Below are positions 36,277-44,756 of a stretch of 64,000 bases of DNA, piece by piece. Source of the DNA: Virgibacillus sp. 7505 (GTDB taxonomy: Bacteria > Bacillota > Bacilli > Bacillales > Amphibacillaceae); NCBI RefSeq assembly GCF_002272135.1, contig NZ_NPBF01000008.1:124001-188000 (forward strand), read 5' to 3'. Each line of letters starts with the position of its first letter. Within the stretch, counting starts at the first letter, position 1. A program made the position numbers and the translations under genes. Under the pieces are notes generated by a model that saw only the letters and a list, made by a program, of their open reading frames with translations, had not been told where the DNA came from and searched no databases.

Positions 36277-37858
36277 ATATCGTGATAGCTGTCACATCAA
36301 AAATGTCATCCAGCTGTTTTAATCCTTCCACTTCTTCTTTCTGCGGCTCTTTATCGACCGTAAGCATCATGATTGCGTCGCCGCCCTCATTTGAGCGCCC
36401 TACCTGCATCGTTGCGATATTGACTGCGTATTTAGCAAGTAATGTACCTACACGGCCAATTGCGCCTGGCTGGTCTTTATGTCGGACCAGCAACATATGG
36501 CCGGCAGGCGTGACATCGACATAATAGTCATCCACCTTCACAATACGTGCTCCTAAACCATTAACCAGTGTTCCTGCTACTTGATGCGTCACGGTTGCCG
36601 ATTTTGCCTCGACTGTTACCAGACTAGTGAAGCCTCTTGTTGTAGATGTTTTTTGCTCATTGATTGTGATACCGCGTTTCTTGGCTAGGTGAGTCGCGTT
36701 TACGTCATTTACATTTCCTAGATAACGCTGCAGCAATCCTTTGACTGTATTTCGTGTCAATGGAGCAACCTCTTGGTCCGCCAGGTCTCCCGCATAATAG
36801 ACGGTCACTTCCTCTATTGCATCAGGCATTGTGCGCGCAAGGAAGGCTCCAAGCTTTTCAGCAAGATCAAAGTAAGGCTGGATTTTCCGCATCACTTCTG
36901 GAGAAATGGAAGAGAAGTTGACCGGATGGATCGCCTGACCTCCTTGCAGAATCTGCATCACATCTTTGCTGACGTCAATCGCAACGTTTTCCTGCGCTTC
37001 CACTGTGCTTGCACCTAGATGCGGTGTGGCAATAACCTGCGGCAGCTCCAGCAGTTTATGATGAACTGCCGGCTCCTCTTCGAACACATCCAATGCAGCG
37101 CCAGCTACCTTCCCGCTGATGATTGCTTCATACAAAGCATCCTCATCAATAATCCCGCCTCTTGCACAGTTCATGATCTGTACACCATCTTTCATCTGTG
37201 CGAAAGCTTCAGTGGAAATCATATGATGTGTTTCTTTCAGCAATGGTGTATGAACTGTCAGGAAGTCACTCGCAGCAAAGACCTCTTCCAGTGTTCCATA
37301 GCCAATCCCCATCTTATCCGCACGGTCTTTTGTCAGGAATGGATCATAGGCGATTACATCCATACGCTGCCCCTTTGCACGGTATGCAACTTCTGCCCCG
37401 ATTCGTCCCATGCCGACAATACCAAGTGTCTTACCTTTCAATTCCACGCCGATATGCTGCTTACGTTCCCAGCGTTCTTCCTTCAAAGCAAGGAAAGCCT
37501 GCGGGATGTTGCGCGCAAGTGACATCATCATCGCAACTGTATGCTCAGCAGCGGAGTTAGTATTCCCATCCGGTGCGTTGACAACGACTATCCCAAGCTC
37601 TGTTGCAGCTTCCAGATCGATATTATCCACCCCAACACCGGCACGCCCAATCACTTTAAGATTAGGAGCTGCTTCCATGATTGCACGTGTAACAGTCGTC
37701 TGGCTGCGGACAAGCAGCGCATGATATTTACTGATCTTTTGGATGATTTCTGCTTCTGTCAGGCCAGTATCCACTGTAACAGCAAAGTCATCTGCTTGTG
37801 TTAATGGGGCCATGCCTTCTTCACTTAACGGATCACTGATTAGTACGTGGTAAGTCAT
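36275..37858 (-). CDS. serA: D-3-phosphoglycerate dehydrogenase
   Basis: 527 aa; oxidises 3-phosphoglycerate, the first step of serine synthesis. NAD-binding GMGRIGAEVA, catalytic Arg/Glu/His region (NCARGGIIDEDAL, ATPHLGAST), an allosteric substrate-binding domain, and a C-terminal ACT domain (MLLVRHKDQPGAIGRVGTLL). The start at 37858 has AAGGAG upstream; the frame to 37993 is a shadow of the preceding gene. It starts 2 bases after the aminotransferase stop, so both are under the T-box upstream. Confidence 0.96.
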   Translation of the reverse strand: MTYHVLISDPLSEEGMAPLTQADDFAVTVDTGLTEAEIIQKISKYHALLVRSQTTVTRAIMEAAPNLKVIGRAGVGVDNIDLEAATELGIVVVNAPDGNTNSAAEHTVAMMMSLARNIPQAFLALKEERWERKQHIGVELKGKTLGIVGMGRIGAEVAYRAKGQRMDVIAYDPFLTKDRADKMGIGYGTLEEVFAASDFLTVHTPLLKETHHMISTEAFAQMKDGVQIMNCARGGIIDEDALYEAIISGKVAGAALDVFEEEPAVHHKLLELPQVIATPHLGASTVEAQENVAIDVSKDVMQILQGGQAIHPVNFSSISPEVMRKIQPYFDLAEKLGAFLARTMPDAIEEVTVYYAGDLADQEVAPLTRNTVKGLLQRYLGNVNDVNATHLAKKRGITINEQKTSTTRGFTSLVTVEAKSATVTHQVAGTLVNGLGARIVKVDDYYVDVTPAGHMLLVRHKDQPGAIGRVGTLLAKYAVNIATMQVGRSNEGGDAIMMLTVDKEPQKEEVEGLKQLDDIFDVTAITI

Positions 37859-37860
37859 GT

Positions 37861-39018
37861 TCAATTCGCTCCTTGTTCCAAGTAGATTTGCTGTGCTGCT
37901 GCAGTGCCTGTACCTAATGTTATTTGTTTGCCAATCTTCACAAGGCCTATTTCCACTGCTCCGATCACCTGCAGTACATCTGCCGGAGAGCAATATCCCA
38001 TATGACCAATCCGGAAAATCTCTCCCTTCATATGCTGCTGTCCGCCTGCAAACGCCAGGTTGAACTCCTGCTTCACTTGCTTACGCAGCTGCTCGGCGTC
38101 GAAGTCTGCCGGTTTAATGGCCGTAACTGTCGGAGAAGCATAAGCATCCTCTACTAGCAACGGTATATCTAGCGCACGGAAAGCAGCTCTTGTCATATCC
38201 CGCATCAGCCGATGTCTAGCATACACCTGCCCCAGCCCTTCTTCCTCAAGCAATGAGAGCACTTGCTCCAGTCCGAACAATATGGATAAAGCCGGTGTGA
38301 AAGGTGTGCTGTCCTTTTCGAGTCCATCCCGATATTTTGTCAGATCCAGATAGAAACGGGGTTGAGTATTTGCTTCAATCACACGCCATGCCCGGTCACT
38401 TACTACAGCGAAGAACATGCCACCAGGCAGCATAAATGCCTTTTGCGTTCCTGTCACCAAAATGTCGATGCCCCATTTATCAAATTCCGTCTCTACACCT
38501 GCCACACAGGATACGCCATCAACGATGACCAAAGCCTCCGATACATCATGGACTGCTTCTGCGATTTCCTTGATTGGGTTCAGCACTCCTGTGGACGTTT
38601 CACAATATGTGACGAAAACAGAGCTGATTTCCGGATGTTTACGCAAGAATGTCTTGATATCCTCCGGATTTGCCGCTTCTCCCCATGTAACGTCCAAACG
38701 ATGTACTTGAAGCTGATATGCTTGGGCTATTTTTACAAATCGATCACCAAAAGCACCTACGACTACAATCAGCACGTCATCTCCCGGCTTGGAAGTATTG
38801 GCTACTGCCGCTTCCAAGCCGGCTGTACCGCTGCCAGTCACAAGCAATACATCTTGTTTTGTTCCGAATACGGGCTTCAATTTCGGCTTGATCCGCTGCA
38901 GCAAAGCTGTTGTCTCTGCACCGCGATGGCCGATCATCGGCTGGCTCATTGCGCGCTGTACACTAGGCGGAATTGGTGATGGTCCTGGAATCCGTAGTAA
39001 AAGTTGATCTGGTAACAT
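37861..39018 (-). CDS. Class V aminotransferase (alanine-glyoxylate / serine-pyruvate type), probable phosphoserine aminotransferase
   Basis: 385 aa PLP enzyme of the AGXT type: PGPSPIPPSV start, SGTAGLEAAV, VIVDGVSC (Asp to the PLP ring) and Schiff-base Lys in TGTQKAF. Coupled to serA with a 2-base gap and headed by a T-box with a plausible Ser specifier. This context suggests that it makes phosphoserine from phosphohydroxypyruvate in place of SerC, as proposed for AGXT-type genes next to serA elsewhere. The alternative is serine-pyruvate or alanine-glyoxylate exchange. A good ribosome site (AAGGAGG) precedes the ATG. Confidence 0.88.
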   Translation of the reverse strand: MLPDQLLLRIPGPSPIPPSVQRAMSQPMIGHRGAETTALLQRIKPKLKPVFGTKQDVLLVTGSGTAGLEAAVANTSKPGDDVLIVVVGAFGDRFVKIAQAYQLQVHRLDVTWGEAANPEDIKTFLRKHPEISSVFVTYCETSTGVLNPIKEIAEAVHDVSEALVIVDGVSCVAGVETEFDKWGIDILVTGTQKAFMLPGGMFFAVVSDRAWRVIEANTQPRFYLDLTKYRDGLEKDSTPFTPALSILFGLEQVLSLLEEEGLGQVYARHRLMRDMTRAAFRALDIPLLVEDAYASPTVTAIKPADFDAEQLRKQVKQEFNLAFAGGQQHMKGEIFRIGHMGYCSPADVLQVIGAVEIGLVKIGKQITLGTGTAAAQQIYLEQGAN

Positions 39019-39065
39019 AATTTCTTTTCCTCCTTGGATTGTAAGATATCTTCACAGGTAAAAGA

Positions 39066-39350
39066 GCCCATAAGAAAAGCCTTCCGCTCCCTTACCTGAT
39101 AAGTAAGGGGCGAAAAGCTTGGATCTACTCACGCGGTGCCACCCTTTTTCACTGTCTGCTTCCACACGACAGCCTTCATTGAAGCTATGCATAACGGGCA
39201 TATACCGGACAAACCTACTAAATTCAGCCTGCCTATTCAGAAGTGCTGCCCTTTGACGGATTATGCTAGTTCACACCAGCCACTAGCTCTCTTGGATAAT
39301 CACGAACAAAGGTATGATCTTCATCAACATAGTTATGTTTTGGTTCAATT
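39066..39350 (-). ncRNA. T-box riboswitch (probable Ser) controlling aminotransferase-serA
   Basis: On the - strand the T-box core AGGGTGGCACCGCG lies at the complement of 39132-39145. It is followed by a long terminator stem (AAGCTTTTCGC-CCCTTAC with GTAAGGG-a-GCGGAAGGCTT) and TTTTC. Upstream are the stem I elements AGAGAG and GGCTGGTGTGAAC and a base helix GAAG/CTTC. The 3' side of the internal loop above that helix reads GGCAGCA; AGC followed by the conserved A gives a Ser codon. Uncharged tRNA-Ser would allow read-through. Specifier choice is by inspection only. Confidence 0.85.
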
Positions 39351-39358
39351 TTTTATTT

Positions 39359-39386
39359 ATCATAGCAGACTTACAGTCATTGTCAA
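39359..39386 (-). promoter_or_regulatory. Promoter of the T-box serine operon
   Basis: TTGACA (complement of 39381-39386), 16 bp, TATGAT (complement of 39359-39364); a clear SigA-type promoter placed just before the T-box RNA. Confidence 0.8.
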
Positions 39387-39500
39387 TACGTTTTCTAATA
39401 ATTATAGCAAATCCGATTGTTCGGATTTTGCTGTTATCTGCTTCCTTCTGCCTTTTTTGCTATACTGGAAAAAATAATAAATGCGCTGGAGGTATGAAAC

Positions 39501-40220
39501 ATGCAATTGGAAACAGCAGCTAAAATGATCGCAGGTGCTTCATCAGTCGCAGTCTTGACTGGAGCTGGCGTATCCACTGCCAGCGGTATTCCTGATTTCC
39601 GCTCCACCACTGGTCTTTGGACTGCTGATGAATCCCGGGAATACTATATCTCCAATCACTATTTTTATAAGGATCCAGTAGATTTCTGGCAGAAATACAA
39701 GGATATTTTCCGCGTGAAGCTGCTAAAGGATTACGGTCCGAACCATGTACATCGCTATCTCAGAGACTTAGAAGTGAACGGAAAACAAATCACTGTCATC
39801 ACCCAGAATGTTGATGGTCTTCATACCCTTGCAGGTAATGAACATGTCATTGAATACCATGGTACTTTGAATAGTGCCACATGCCCGAACTGCGGCAGGA
39901 GCTATGGCTTGCCTTATCTATTGGCAGCTGAAACCCCTGTTTGCGAAAGTTGTGAGCATGTGCTGAAGCCGGATGTTGTTTTGTTTGGTGATCCGATTAC
40001 CGAGCATGACAGAGCAGAACGGGCGATACAGCAGAGCGAACTGGTTCTTGTATTAGGAACATCCCTGCTCGTCAGTCCATTCAACATGCTTCCTGAATAC
40101 GCCAGCTCACTTGGAAAGCCATCCATCCTGATCAATCGGGAACCAACAGTCATGGATGAGCTATTTGATATTATCATTCATGATGATCTTTCCGAAATTG
40201 TGCAGCAGCTGCAAAAATAG
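39501..40220 (+). CDS. cobB: Sir2-family NAD-dependent protein deacylase
   Basis: 239 aa sirtuin. GAGVSTASGIPDFRS binds NAD, TQNVDGLH and the catalytic His in YHGTLNS, a zinc ribbon (CPNC ... CESC), and VLGTSLLVSPFN close the Rossmann fold. It removes acetyl or other acyl groups from lysines, for example on acetyl-CoA synthetase. B. subtilis calls the equivalent SrtN. GGAGG lies upstream of the ATG. It is divergent from the T-box operon and stands alone. Confidence 0.93.
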   Translation: MQLETAAKMIAGASSVAVLTGAGVSTASGIPDFRSTTGLWTADESREYYISNHYFYKDPVDFWQKYKDIFRVKLLKDYGPNHVHRYLRDLEVNGKQITVITQNVDGLHTLAGNEHVIEYHGTLNSATCPNCGRSYGLPYLLAAETPVCESCEHVLKPDVVLFGDPITEHDRAERAIQQSELVLVLGTSLLVSPFNMLPEYASSLGKPSILINREPTVMDELFDIIIHDDLSEIVQQLQK

Positions 40221-40252
40221 CGAGCCCCCTCAGGGAACTCGCTATTTTTCAT
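40213..40252. terminator. Bidirectional terminator between sirtuin and MFS genes
   Basis: Stem AAAAATAGCGAG/CTCGCTATTTTT with an inner CCC/GGG; it overlaps both convergent stop codons. Confidence 0.92.
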
Positions 40253-41679
40253 TCGTATTGATAATGGTGAACTGGTTTGGATTGTTTGACTAACAGAACG
40301 AATACTACGGCGGCAACAGCAAAGGCCCCTGCAATAGTAAAGGCAAACTGTAAGCCAGCTGTCATCGCCTGATCAGCACTCTGGGAAGCTACAGCTTGAC
40401 TCCCGCCGCTCATCAAGGTGATGAACAGTGCCGGACCAATTGCCCCAGAGATTTGATTAAAGGCATTCAGAGAAGCACTGCCATGCGAATAGAGCTCTTC
40501 CGTCAATTGGTTCAGACCCAATGTCGTCATCGGTGTCAGAATCAGCCCAATTGCGAAAGTAAAGCCAACATACAGCAACGTAAACTGCAGCATTGTCGTT
40601 TCAGTTGAAATTGTCGTCATCAACCCGATCATTGCCACTAACAGTATTGTTCCTGTGATAGCAAATGGCTTTGGTCCGAATCTATCGGAAAGACGGCCAG
40701 TAAGCAATGCCATGATTGCAATCATGATACCGCCTGGGAACAGGACAATACCAGAATCAAAAGCACTGATCCCTAAAGCATCCTGCATGAACACAGGCAA
40801 GAGAATCATCGCTGCAAAGAAGCACATCATGACTGTAATGGTCACTAATATTGCCATTAAGAAATTTTTATTTTTGTATGGGCGCAAATCCAGCATCGGC
40901 GTCTCCAAATTGAATTGACGATAAGCGAAATATGCAATCGCAGCTAGTCCAATCAGTAAAGCGCCCAATACTAACGGACTTGTCCATCCTTCTGCTCCAG
41001 CACTGCTGAATCCGATGACGATGGAACCAAAACCGATCACTGCCAGCACGACAGATAGGATATCGATCTTTGTACGCTTCGTCTCCAGCACATTCCGAAC
41101 ATAATAAGCAGCAAAGCCAAGCAAAACAAGTGTCACAGGCAATACGCTGATGAACACAAATCGCCAGGAAGCCTGTTCCACAACAAGGCCGGAAAATACA
41201 GGACCGATAGCAGGTGCAAACAGTATCACTACCATGAGCAACCCAAGCATTGAACCGCGCTTGGCGAGCGGTGTGATCGTAATGATCACTGTCGTTACAA
41301 GCGGGATGATAATCCCTGAACCAGAAGCTTGAATCACACGTCCGAGCAACAGAATTGAAAAGTTAGGAGCAATACCGGCAATCAGCGTTCCTATAAAGAA
41401 AAACGATAGTGCAGTCAGCAATAATTGCCGCGTGGTAAAACGCTGCATCAGATAAGCACTGATCGGAATAAGAATACCGATTGTCAGCATATAACCGGTT
41501 GAAAGCCAATGAGCAGTCGTCGTTTGGATTCCAAGGGTCTCTTCTATATTGGGCAAAGCGACATTCATCACAGTTTCATTTATCAATGCAATGAAATTCC
41601 CCACCATTAAGACAATGATCAACGGAATACGATTTTCCACTTGCACATGCTTGTCAATTGTTTGTGTAGTAGCAGCCAT
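40249..41679 (-). CDS. MFS multidrug exporter, DHA2 family (EmrB/QacA/LmrB-like)
   Basis: About 476 aa with 14 predicted helices, the DHA2 topology. Motif A-like region GRLSDRFGPKPF and motif C-like GSGIIIPLVT are seen, together with the acidic residue in helix 1 (INETVMNVALPNIE). It is a proton-driven exporter of drugs or other hydrophobic cations; substrate unknown. The start at 41679 has AAAGGAG 7 nt upstream (frame to 41697 ignored). Promoter TTGAAT-N16-TATAAT lies at the complement of 41725-41752. Confidence 0.9.
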   Translation of the reverse strand: MAATTQTIDKHVQVENRIPLIIVLMVGNFIALINETVMNVALPNIEETLGIQTTTAHWLSTGYMLTIGILIPISAYLMQRFTTRQLLLTALSFFFIGTLIAGIAPNFSILLLGRVIQASGSGIIIPLVTTVIITITPLAKRGSMLGLLMVVILFAPAIGPVFSGLVVEQASWRFVFISVLPVTLVLLGFAAYYVRNVLETKRTKIDILSVVLAVIGFGSIVIGFSSAGAEGWTSPLVLGALLIGLAAIAYFAYRQFNLETPMLDLRPYKNKNFLMAILVTITVMMCFFAAMILLPVFMQDALGISAFDSGIVLFPGGIMIAIMALLTGRLSDRFGPKPFAITGTILLVAMIGLMTTISTETTMLQFTLLYVGFTFAIGLILTPMTTLGLNQLTEELYSHGSASLNAFNQISGAIGPALFITLMSGGSQAVASQSADQAMTAGLQFAFTIAGAFAVAAVVFVLLVKQSKPVHHYQYE

Positions 41680-41724
41680 ATAGATGCTCCTTTCCATCTG
41701 TCAGATTAAGAATCAACTTTTCCC

Positions 41725-41752
41725 ATTATAAGGGTTCTGCTATGAGATTCAA
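41725..41752 (-). promoter_or_regulatory. Promoter of the MFS exporter
   Basis: TTGAAT (complement of 41747-41752), 16 bp, TATAAT (complement of 41725-41730), about 45 bases before the start codon. Confidence 0.65.
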
Positions 41753-41863
41753 GCATCTTGTTCGTTATAGGCGCTTATTATCAAATTAATTAAATTCTGA
41801 AAACTAGATGCAAAAAGAGACCCTACATATAGCGCCTCTTGTCATATACTCAGCTATTAAAAT

Positions 41864-41901
41864 ATATAAAAAAAAGCATCATCCTGATGGATGATGCTTT
41901 T
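41864..41901 (-). terminator. rpsR terminator
   Basis: Stem AAAAGCATCATCC/GGATGATGCTTTT with a 4-nt loop, then a T run on the - strand, directly after the rpsR stop. Confidence 0.92.
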
Positions 41902-41905
41902 CTCA

Positions 41906-42136
41906 TTACTCGCTCACGTATGGCAATAGAGCCATTTGACGAGAACGTTTGATAGCGATTGTCAATTTACGCTGGTATTTTGCAGAAGTTCCAGTCACAC
42001 GGCGAGGAAGAATTTTTCCACGCTCGGAGATGAAACGTCTAAGCAAATCAACGTCTTTGTAATCGATGTAAGTGATGCCATTTGCTGTGAAATAACATAC
42101 TTTTCTGCGCTTAGCGCGACCACGACGTGCTGCCAT
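41906..42136 (-). CDS. rpsR: 30S ribosomal protein S18
   Basis: 76 aa basic protein; [12 protein letters not shown] start, [21 protein letters not shown] and [21 protein letters not shown] are typical. It pairs with S6 on the 30S platform. Last gene of rpsF-ssb-rpsR, 20 bases after ssb, GGGAGG upstream. Confidence 0.97.
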   Translation of the reverse strand: MAARRGRAKRRKVCYFTANGITYIDYKDVDLLRRFISERGKILPRRVTGTSAKYQRKLTIAIKRSRQMALLPYVSE

Positions 42137-42156
42137 ATCAGATTGCCTCCCTTAAA

Positions 42157-42663
42157 TTAGAATGGTAGATCATCATCGGAAATATCGATCGGTTCACCTT
42201 TATCACGGAAAGGATCTTGGTCGTTATTTCGATTATAGTTATTATTATTGTTATTGTTGCTATTGAAATTGTTATTATTGTTGTTGAAGTTCGAGTTCTG
42301 ATTTTGGTATCCAGAAGAACCTTGTCCGCCTCCTTGAGAGCCACCTTTGGTCTCGAGGAATTGCACGCTATCCGCAACAATTTCTGTTACATATACACGA
42401 TTACCCTCTTGATTATCGAAGCTTCTCGTTTGGACACGGCCATCTACGCCAACCAGACTTCCTTTGCTCATGAAGTTCGCCAGATTTTCGGCTGGACGTC
42501 TCCATACAACACAGTTAATGAAATCTGCCTCACGTTCGCCTGACTGATTAGAGAAAGGACGGTTTACTGCTAAGGTAAAGTTGGCAACTGCCACTCCATT
42601 TGGTGTATAACGCAGGTCCGGATCCTTGGTTAATCTGCCGACAAGTACGACACGATTTAACAT
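42157..42663 (-). CDS. ssbA: Single-stranded DNA-binding protein SsbA
   Basis: 168 aa. OB-fold N-terminus ([21 protein letters not shown]), then a Gly/Asn-rich disordered linker with long Asn runs, and the acidic tip DDDLPF that recruits replication and repair partners. It protects single-stranded DNA at forks. A strong ribosome site (AAGGAGG) precedes the ATG. Placement between rpsF and rpsR is conserved in Firmicutes. Confidence 0.97.
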   Translation of the reverse strand: MLNRVVLVGRLTKDPDLRYTPNGVAVANFTLAVNRPFSNQSGEREADFINCVVWRRPAENLANFMSKGSLVGVDGRVQTRSFDNQEGNRVYVTEIVADSVQFLETKGGSQGGGQGSSGYQNQNSNFNNNNNNFNSNNNNNNNYNRNNDQDPFRDKGEPIDISDDDLPF

Positions 42664-42675
42664 CAGAACCCCTCC

Positions 42676-42966
42676 TTATTTCTCGTCTAGACGAATAGCC
42701 ATCTGACGAATAATATCATCAGAGAACTTCGCTTGACGGTCGAATTCATTAATAGCGGCTTCATTGCCGTTTAGATTAATGACATAGTAGTAGCCATCAC
42801 GGTAATCGTTGATTTCGTAAGCAAGACGTTTCTTGCCTTTCTCGTCAACTTTCACGATTTCCGCACCGTTATCAGTTAGGATTCCGTTGAAACGCTCAAC
42901 TAGAGCAGTTTTAGCTTCTTCCTCGATATCTGGGCGGACGATGTACATGATTTCGTATTCTCTCAT
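42676..42966 (-). CDS. rpsF: 30S ribosomal protein S6
   Basis: 96 aa; [16 protein letters not shown] start and GYYYVINL core are characteristic. It binds 16S rRNA together with S18. First gene of the operon; AGGAGGTG lies 7 nt upstream. A leader with a CCG-flanked hairpin may bind the S6:S18 complex. Confidence 0.97.
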   Translation of the reverse strand: MREYEIMYIVRPDIEEEAKTALVERFNGILTDNGAEIVKVDEKGKKRLAYEINDYRDGYYYVINLNGNEAAINEFDRQAKFSDDIIRQMAIRLDEK

Positions 42967-42984
42967 CCGTTTGCACCTCCTTTT

Positions 42985-43075
42985 GGACTTAACGGCTCTT
43001 ATCTTTCATAAGAGCAAGGAGTAATCTTAATTACTCACAATGATGAATTATAGCAAATTATCTGCCGTTAAGCAA
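42985..43075 (-). promoter_or_regulatory. rpsF operon promoter and candidate S6:S18 leader
   Basis: Promoter TTGCTT (complement of 43070-43075), 17 bp, extended -10 TGCTATAAT (complement of 43047-43055). The leader then forms GAGTAAT-TAAG-ATTACTC and GCTCTTAT-gaaag-ATAAGAGC followed by CCG. Known S6:S18-binding leaders have a hairpin with a conserved CCG; the match is by eye and only partial. Confidence 0.6.
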
Positions 43076-43111
43076 GCTGTTTCCACATATTTGCAAGATG
43101 AGGATCCGACC

Positions 43112-44212
43112 TTACACGTTGAAACGGAAATGCATGACATCCCCGTCTTTCACCAAATACTCTTTTCCTTCCAAACGAACTTTCCCGCGTTCTTTCGCAA
43201 CACTCATAGAACCCGCATCAACCAGGTCTTCGTAGGAAACTGTTTCCGCACGAATGAATCCTTTTTCAAAGTCACTATGGATGATACCAGCTGCCTGAGG
43301 AGCTTTGATGCCCATAGGGAACGTCCAAGCACGAACTTCTTGTTCACCAGCCGTGAAGTAAGTTGCAAGCCCAAGAAGGCTGTAAGACGCCTTGATCAGC
43401 TGATCCAAACCGGACTCCGGAATACCTAGCTCTTCTAGGAACATTTCTTTTTCCTCTCCTTCGAGCTCTGCAATTTCCGATTCAATCTTCGCACAGACCA
43501 CAATCACCTGCGCACCTTCGTTTGCAGCGAACTCCTGCACTTTTACAAGATTCTGATTGGCAGAAGGATCTGCTACTTCTTCTTCGCTCACATTAGCAGC
43601 ATACAAGACTGGTTTGCTTGTCAATAGATGCAAGCCTTTCACAATCTTACTTTGCTCCTCAGTAAATTCCAGCGCACGTGCTGGCTGTTCGTTCTCTAAT
43701 CCATCCTTGATTTTGGACAGAATCTCTTGTTCTACAACAGCTTCTTTGTCCTTTTGACGTGCAAGTTTTTCCACACGCTGCAGACGTTTGTTGACAGAAT
43801 CAAGATCCGCAAAGATCAATTCCAAGTTAATCGTCTCGATATCATCGATAGGATCTACTTTACCGGATACATGCGTAATATTTTCATCATCAAAGCAGCG
43901 CACGACGTGAACGATTGCATCCACTTGTCTGATGTGTGATAGGAACTGGTTTCCTAGTCCCTCCCCTTTACTTGCACCTTTTACGATACCAGCGATATCG
44001 GTGAACTCAAAAGCAGTCGGGATGGTTTTTTTCGGTTTGACCAGTTCAGTCAATTTATTTAAACGTGAATCAGGGACTTCTACGATGCCGACATTCGGAT
44101 CGATCGTACAGAACGGATAGTTTGCAGATTCCGCTCCCGCCTGTGTGATCGCATTGAACAATGTGGATTTACCGACGTTTGGTAATCCGACAATACCTGC
44201 TGTTAAAGCCAT
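43112..44212 (-). CDS. ychF: Redox-regulated ATPase YchF (Obg-related)
   Basis: 366 aa. P-loop GLPNVGKSTLFNA, DIAGIVKGASKGEGLGNQFL, altered NKxD equivalent (YAANVSEEE) that gives ATP preference, and a C-terminal TGS domain. It binds ribosomes and helps control stress and translation. The ATG at 44212 gives 366 residues as in B. subtilis YyaF; a GTG at 44224 overlaps the ribosome site. Confidence 0.95.
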   Translation of the reverse strand: MALTAGIVGLPNVGKSTLFNAITQAGAESANYPFCTIDPNVGIVEVPDSRLNKLTELVKPKKTIPTAFEFTDIAGIVKGASKGEGLGNQFLSHIRQVDAIVHVVRCFDDENITHVSGKVDPIDDIETINLELIFADLDSVNKRLQRVEKLARQKDKEAVVEQEILSKIKDGLENEQPARALEFTEEQSKIVKGLHLLTSKPVLYAANVSEEEVADPSANQNLVKVQEFAANEGAQVIVVCAKIESEIAELEGEEKEMFLEELGIPESGLDQLIKASYSLLGLATYFTAGEQEVRAWTFPMGIKAPQAAGIIHSDFEKGFIRAETVSYEDLVDAGSMSVAKERGKVRLEGKEYLVKDGDVMHFRFNV

Positions 44213-44484
44213 GTAATCTTCCACTCCTTAAGTGTCCTGGCCGCTTTTACGTACAGCCGGCCAAAATAGATCTGCTTACTGAACACTCCGCCCAAAGGCA
44301 GGGAAGATGGGGCAGTACCGGTAACTGACTTACGATATATCATGTCAGCTTGCCCTTACTTTGTCCAAGTAAACATACGTACTTCTAGAGTACACTATTC
44401 TCTATAAAACAGCAAAATTATGTGTGGATTTCTGCCATTTGGATACGCATTTCTTTCTATAATTGATTTTTGTATATAAAAAAA
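44213..44484. other. Region upstream of ychF
   Basis: About 270 bp without a gene. It holds a TGGCCG/CGGCCA hairpin (44238-44263) close to the ychF ribosome site. It also holds a two-part inverted repeat GGGCA...CTGAC / GTCAG...TGCCC (about 44311-44358), and a GTACT-TCTAG-AGTAC near-palindrome. No clear promoter pair could be assigned. A structured ychF leader is possible. Confidence 0.4.
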
Positions 44485-44520
44485 AGAAGTCCTTCCGATG
44501 ACAAAATCGGACAGACTTCT
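44485..44520 (-). terminator. Terminator after the DUF951 gene
   Basis: Two stacked stems AGAAGTC/GACTTCT and TCCGAT/ATCGGA, then TTTTTTTT on the - strand. The parS site lies between it and the gene. Confidence 0.85.
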
Positions 44521-44521
44521 A

Positions 44522-44537
44522 TGTTTCACGTGAAACG
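44522..44537. promoter_or_regulatory. parS site 1
   Basis: TGTTTCACGTGAAACG, matching the Bacillus parS consensus TGTTNCACGTGAAACA except for the last base. Spo0J (ParB) loading site. Confidence 0.88.
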
Positions 44538-44543
44538 CGTATT

Positions 44544-44756
44544 TTAATTTGACGGTTCTTCTGCATGCTCCAAAACTTTTTTCATTTTTGTCTCGAATTT
44601 TTTTCGAGGAATGAGCACGCTATGACCACAGCCTTCACATTTAATCCGGATATCCATTCCCAGCCTGATAATCTTCCACCGGTTTTCGCCACATGGATGG
44701 GCTTTTTTCATTTGTACCACATCATTAAGCTGATAGACTTTGTCACTCACGAGCAT
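44544..44756 (-). CDS. yyzM: DUF951 protein (YyzM-like)
   Basis: 70 aa. Start MLVSDKVYQLNDVVQMKKAHPCG, and conserved KCEGCGHSVLIPR with a Cys pair (plus an earlier Cys), suggesting metal binding or RNA contact. Function unknown. It overlaps the MscS gene by 14 bases and so is co-transcribed and probably coupled. Confidence 0.88.
   Translation of the reverse strand: MLVSDKVYQLNDVVQMKKAHPCGENRWKIIRLGMDIRIKCEGCGHSVLIPRKKFETKMKKVLEHAEEPSN

Noticed and set aside
38362-38979. 205-codon frame antisense to the class V aminotransferase
   Set aside because: Shadow of a clearly real gene; no recognisable domain.
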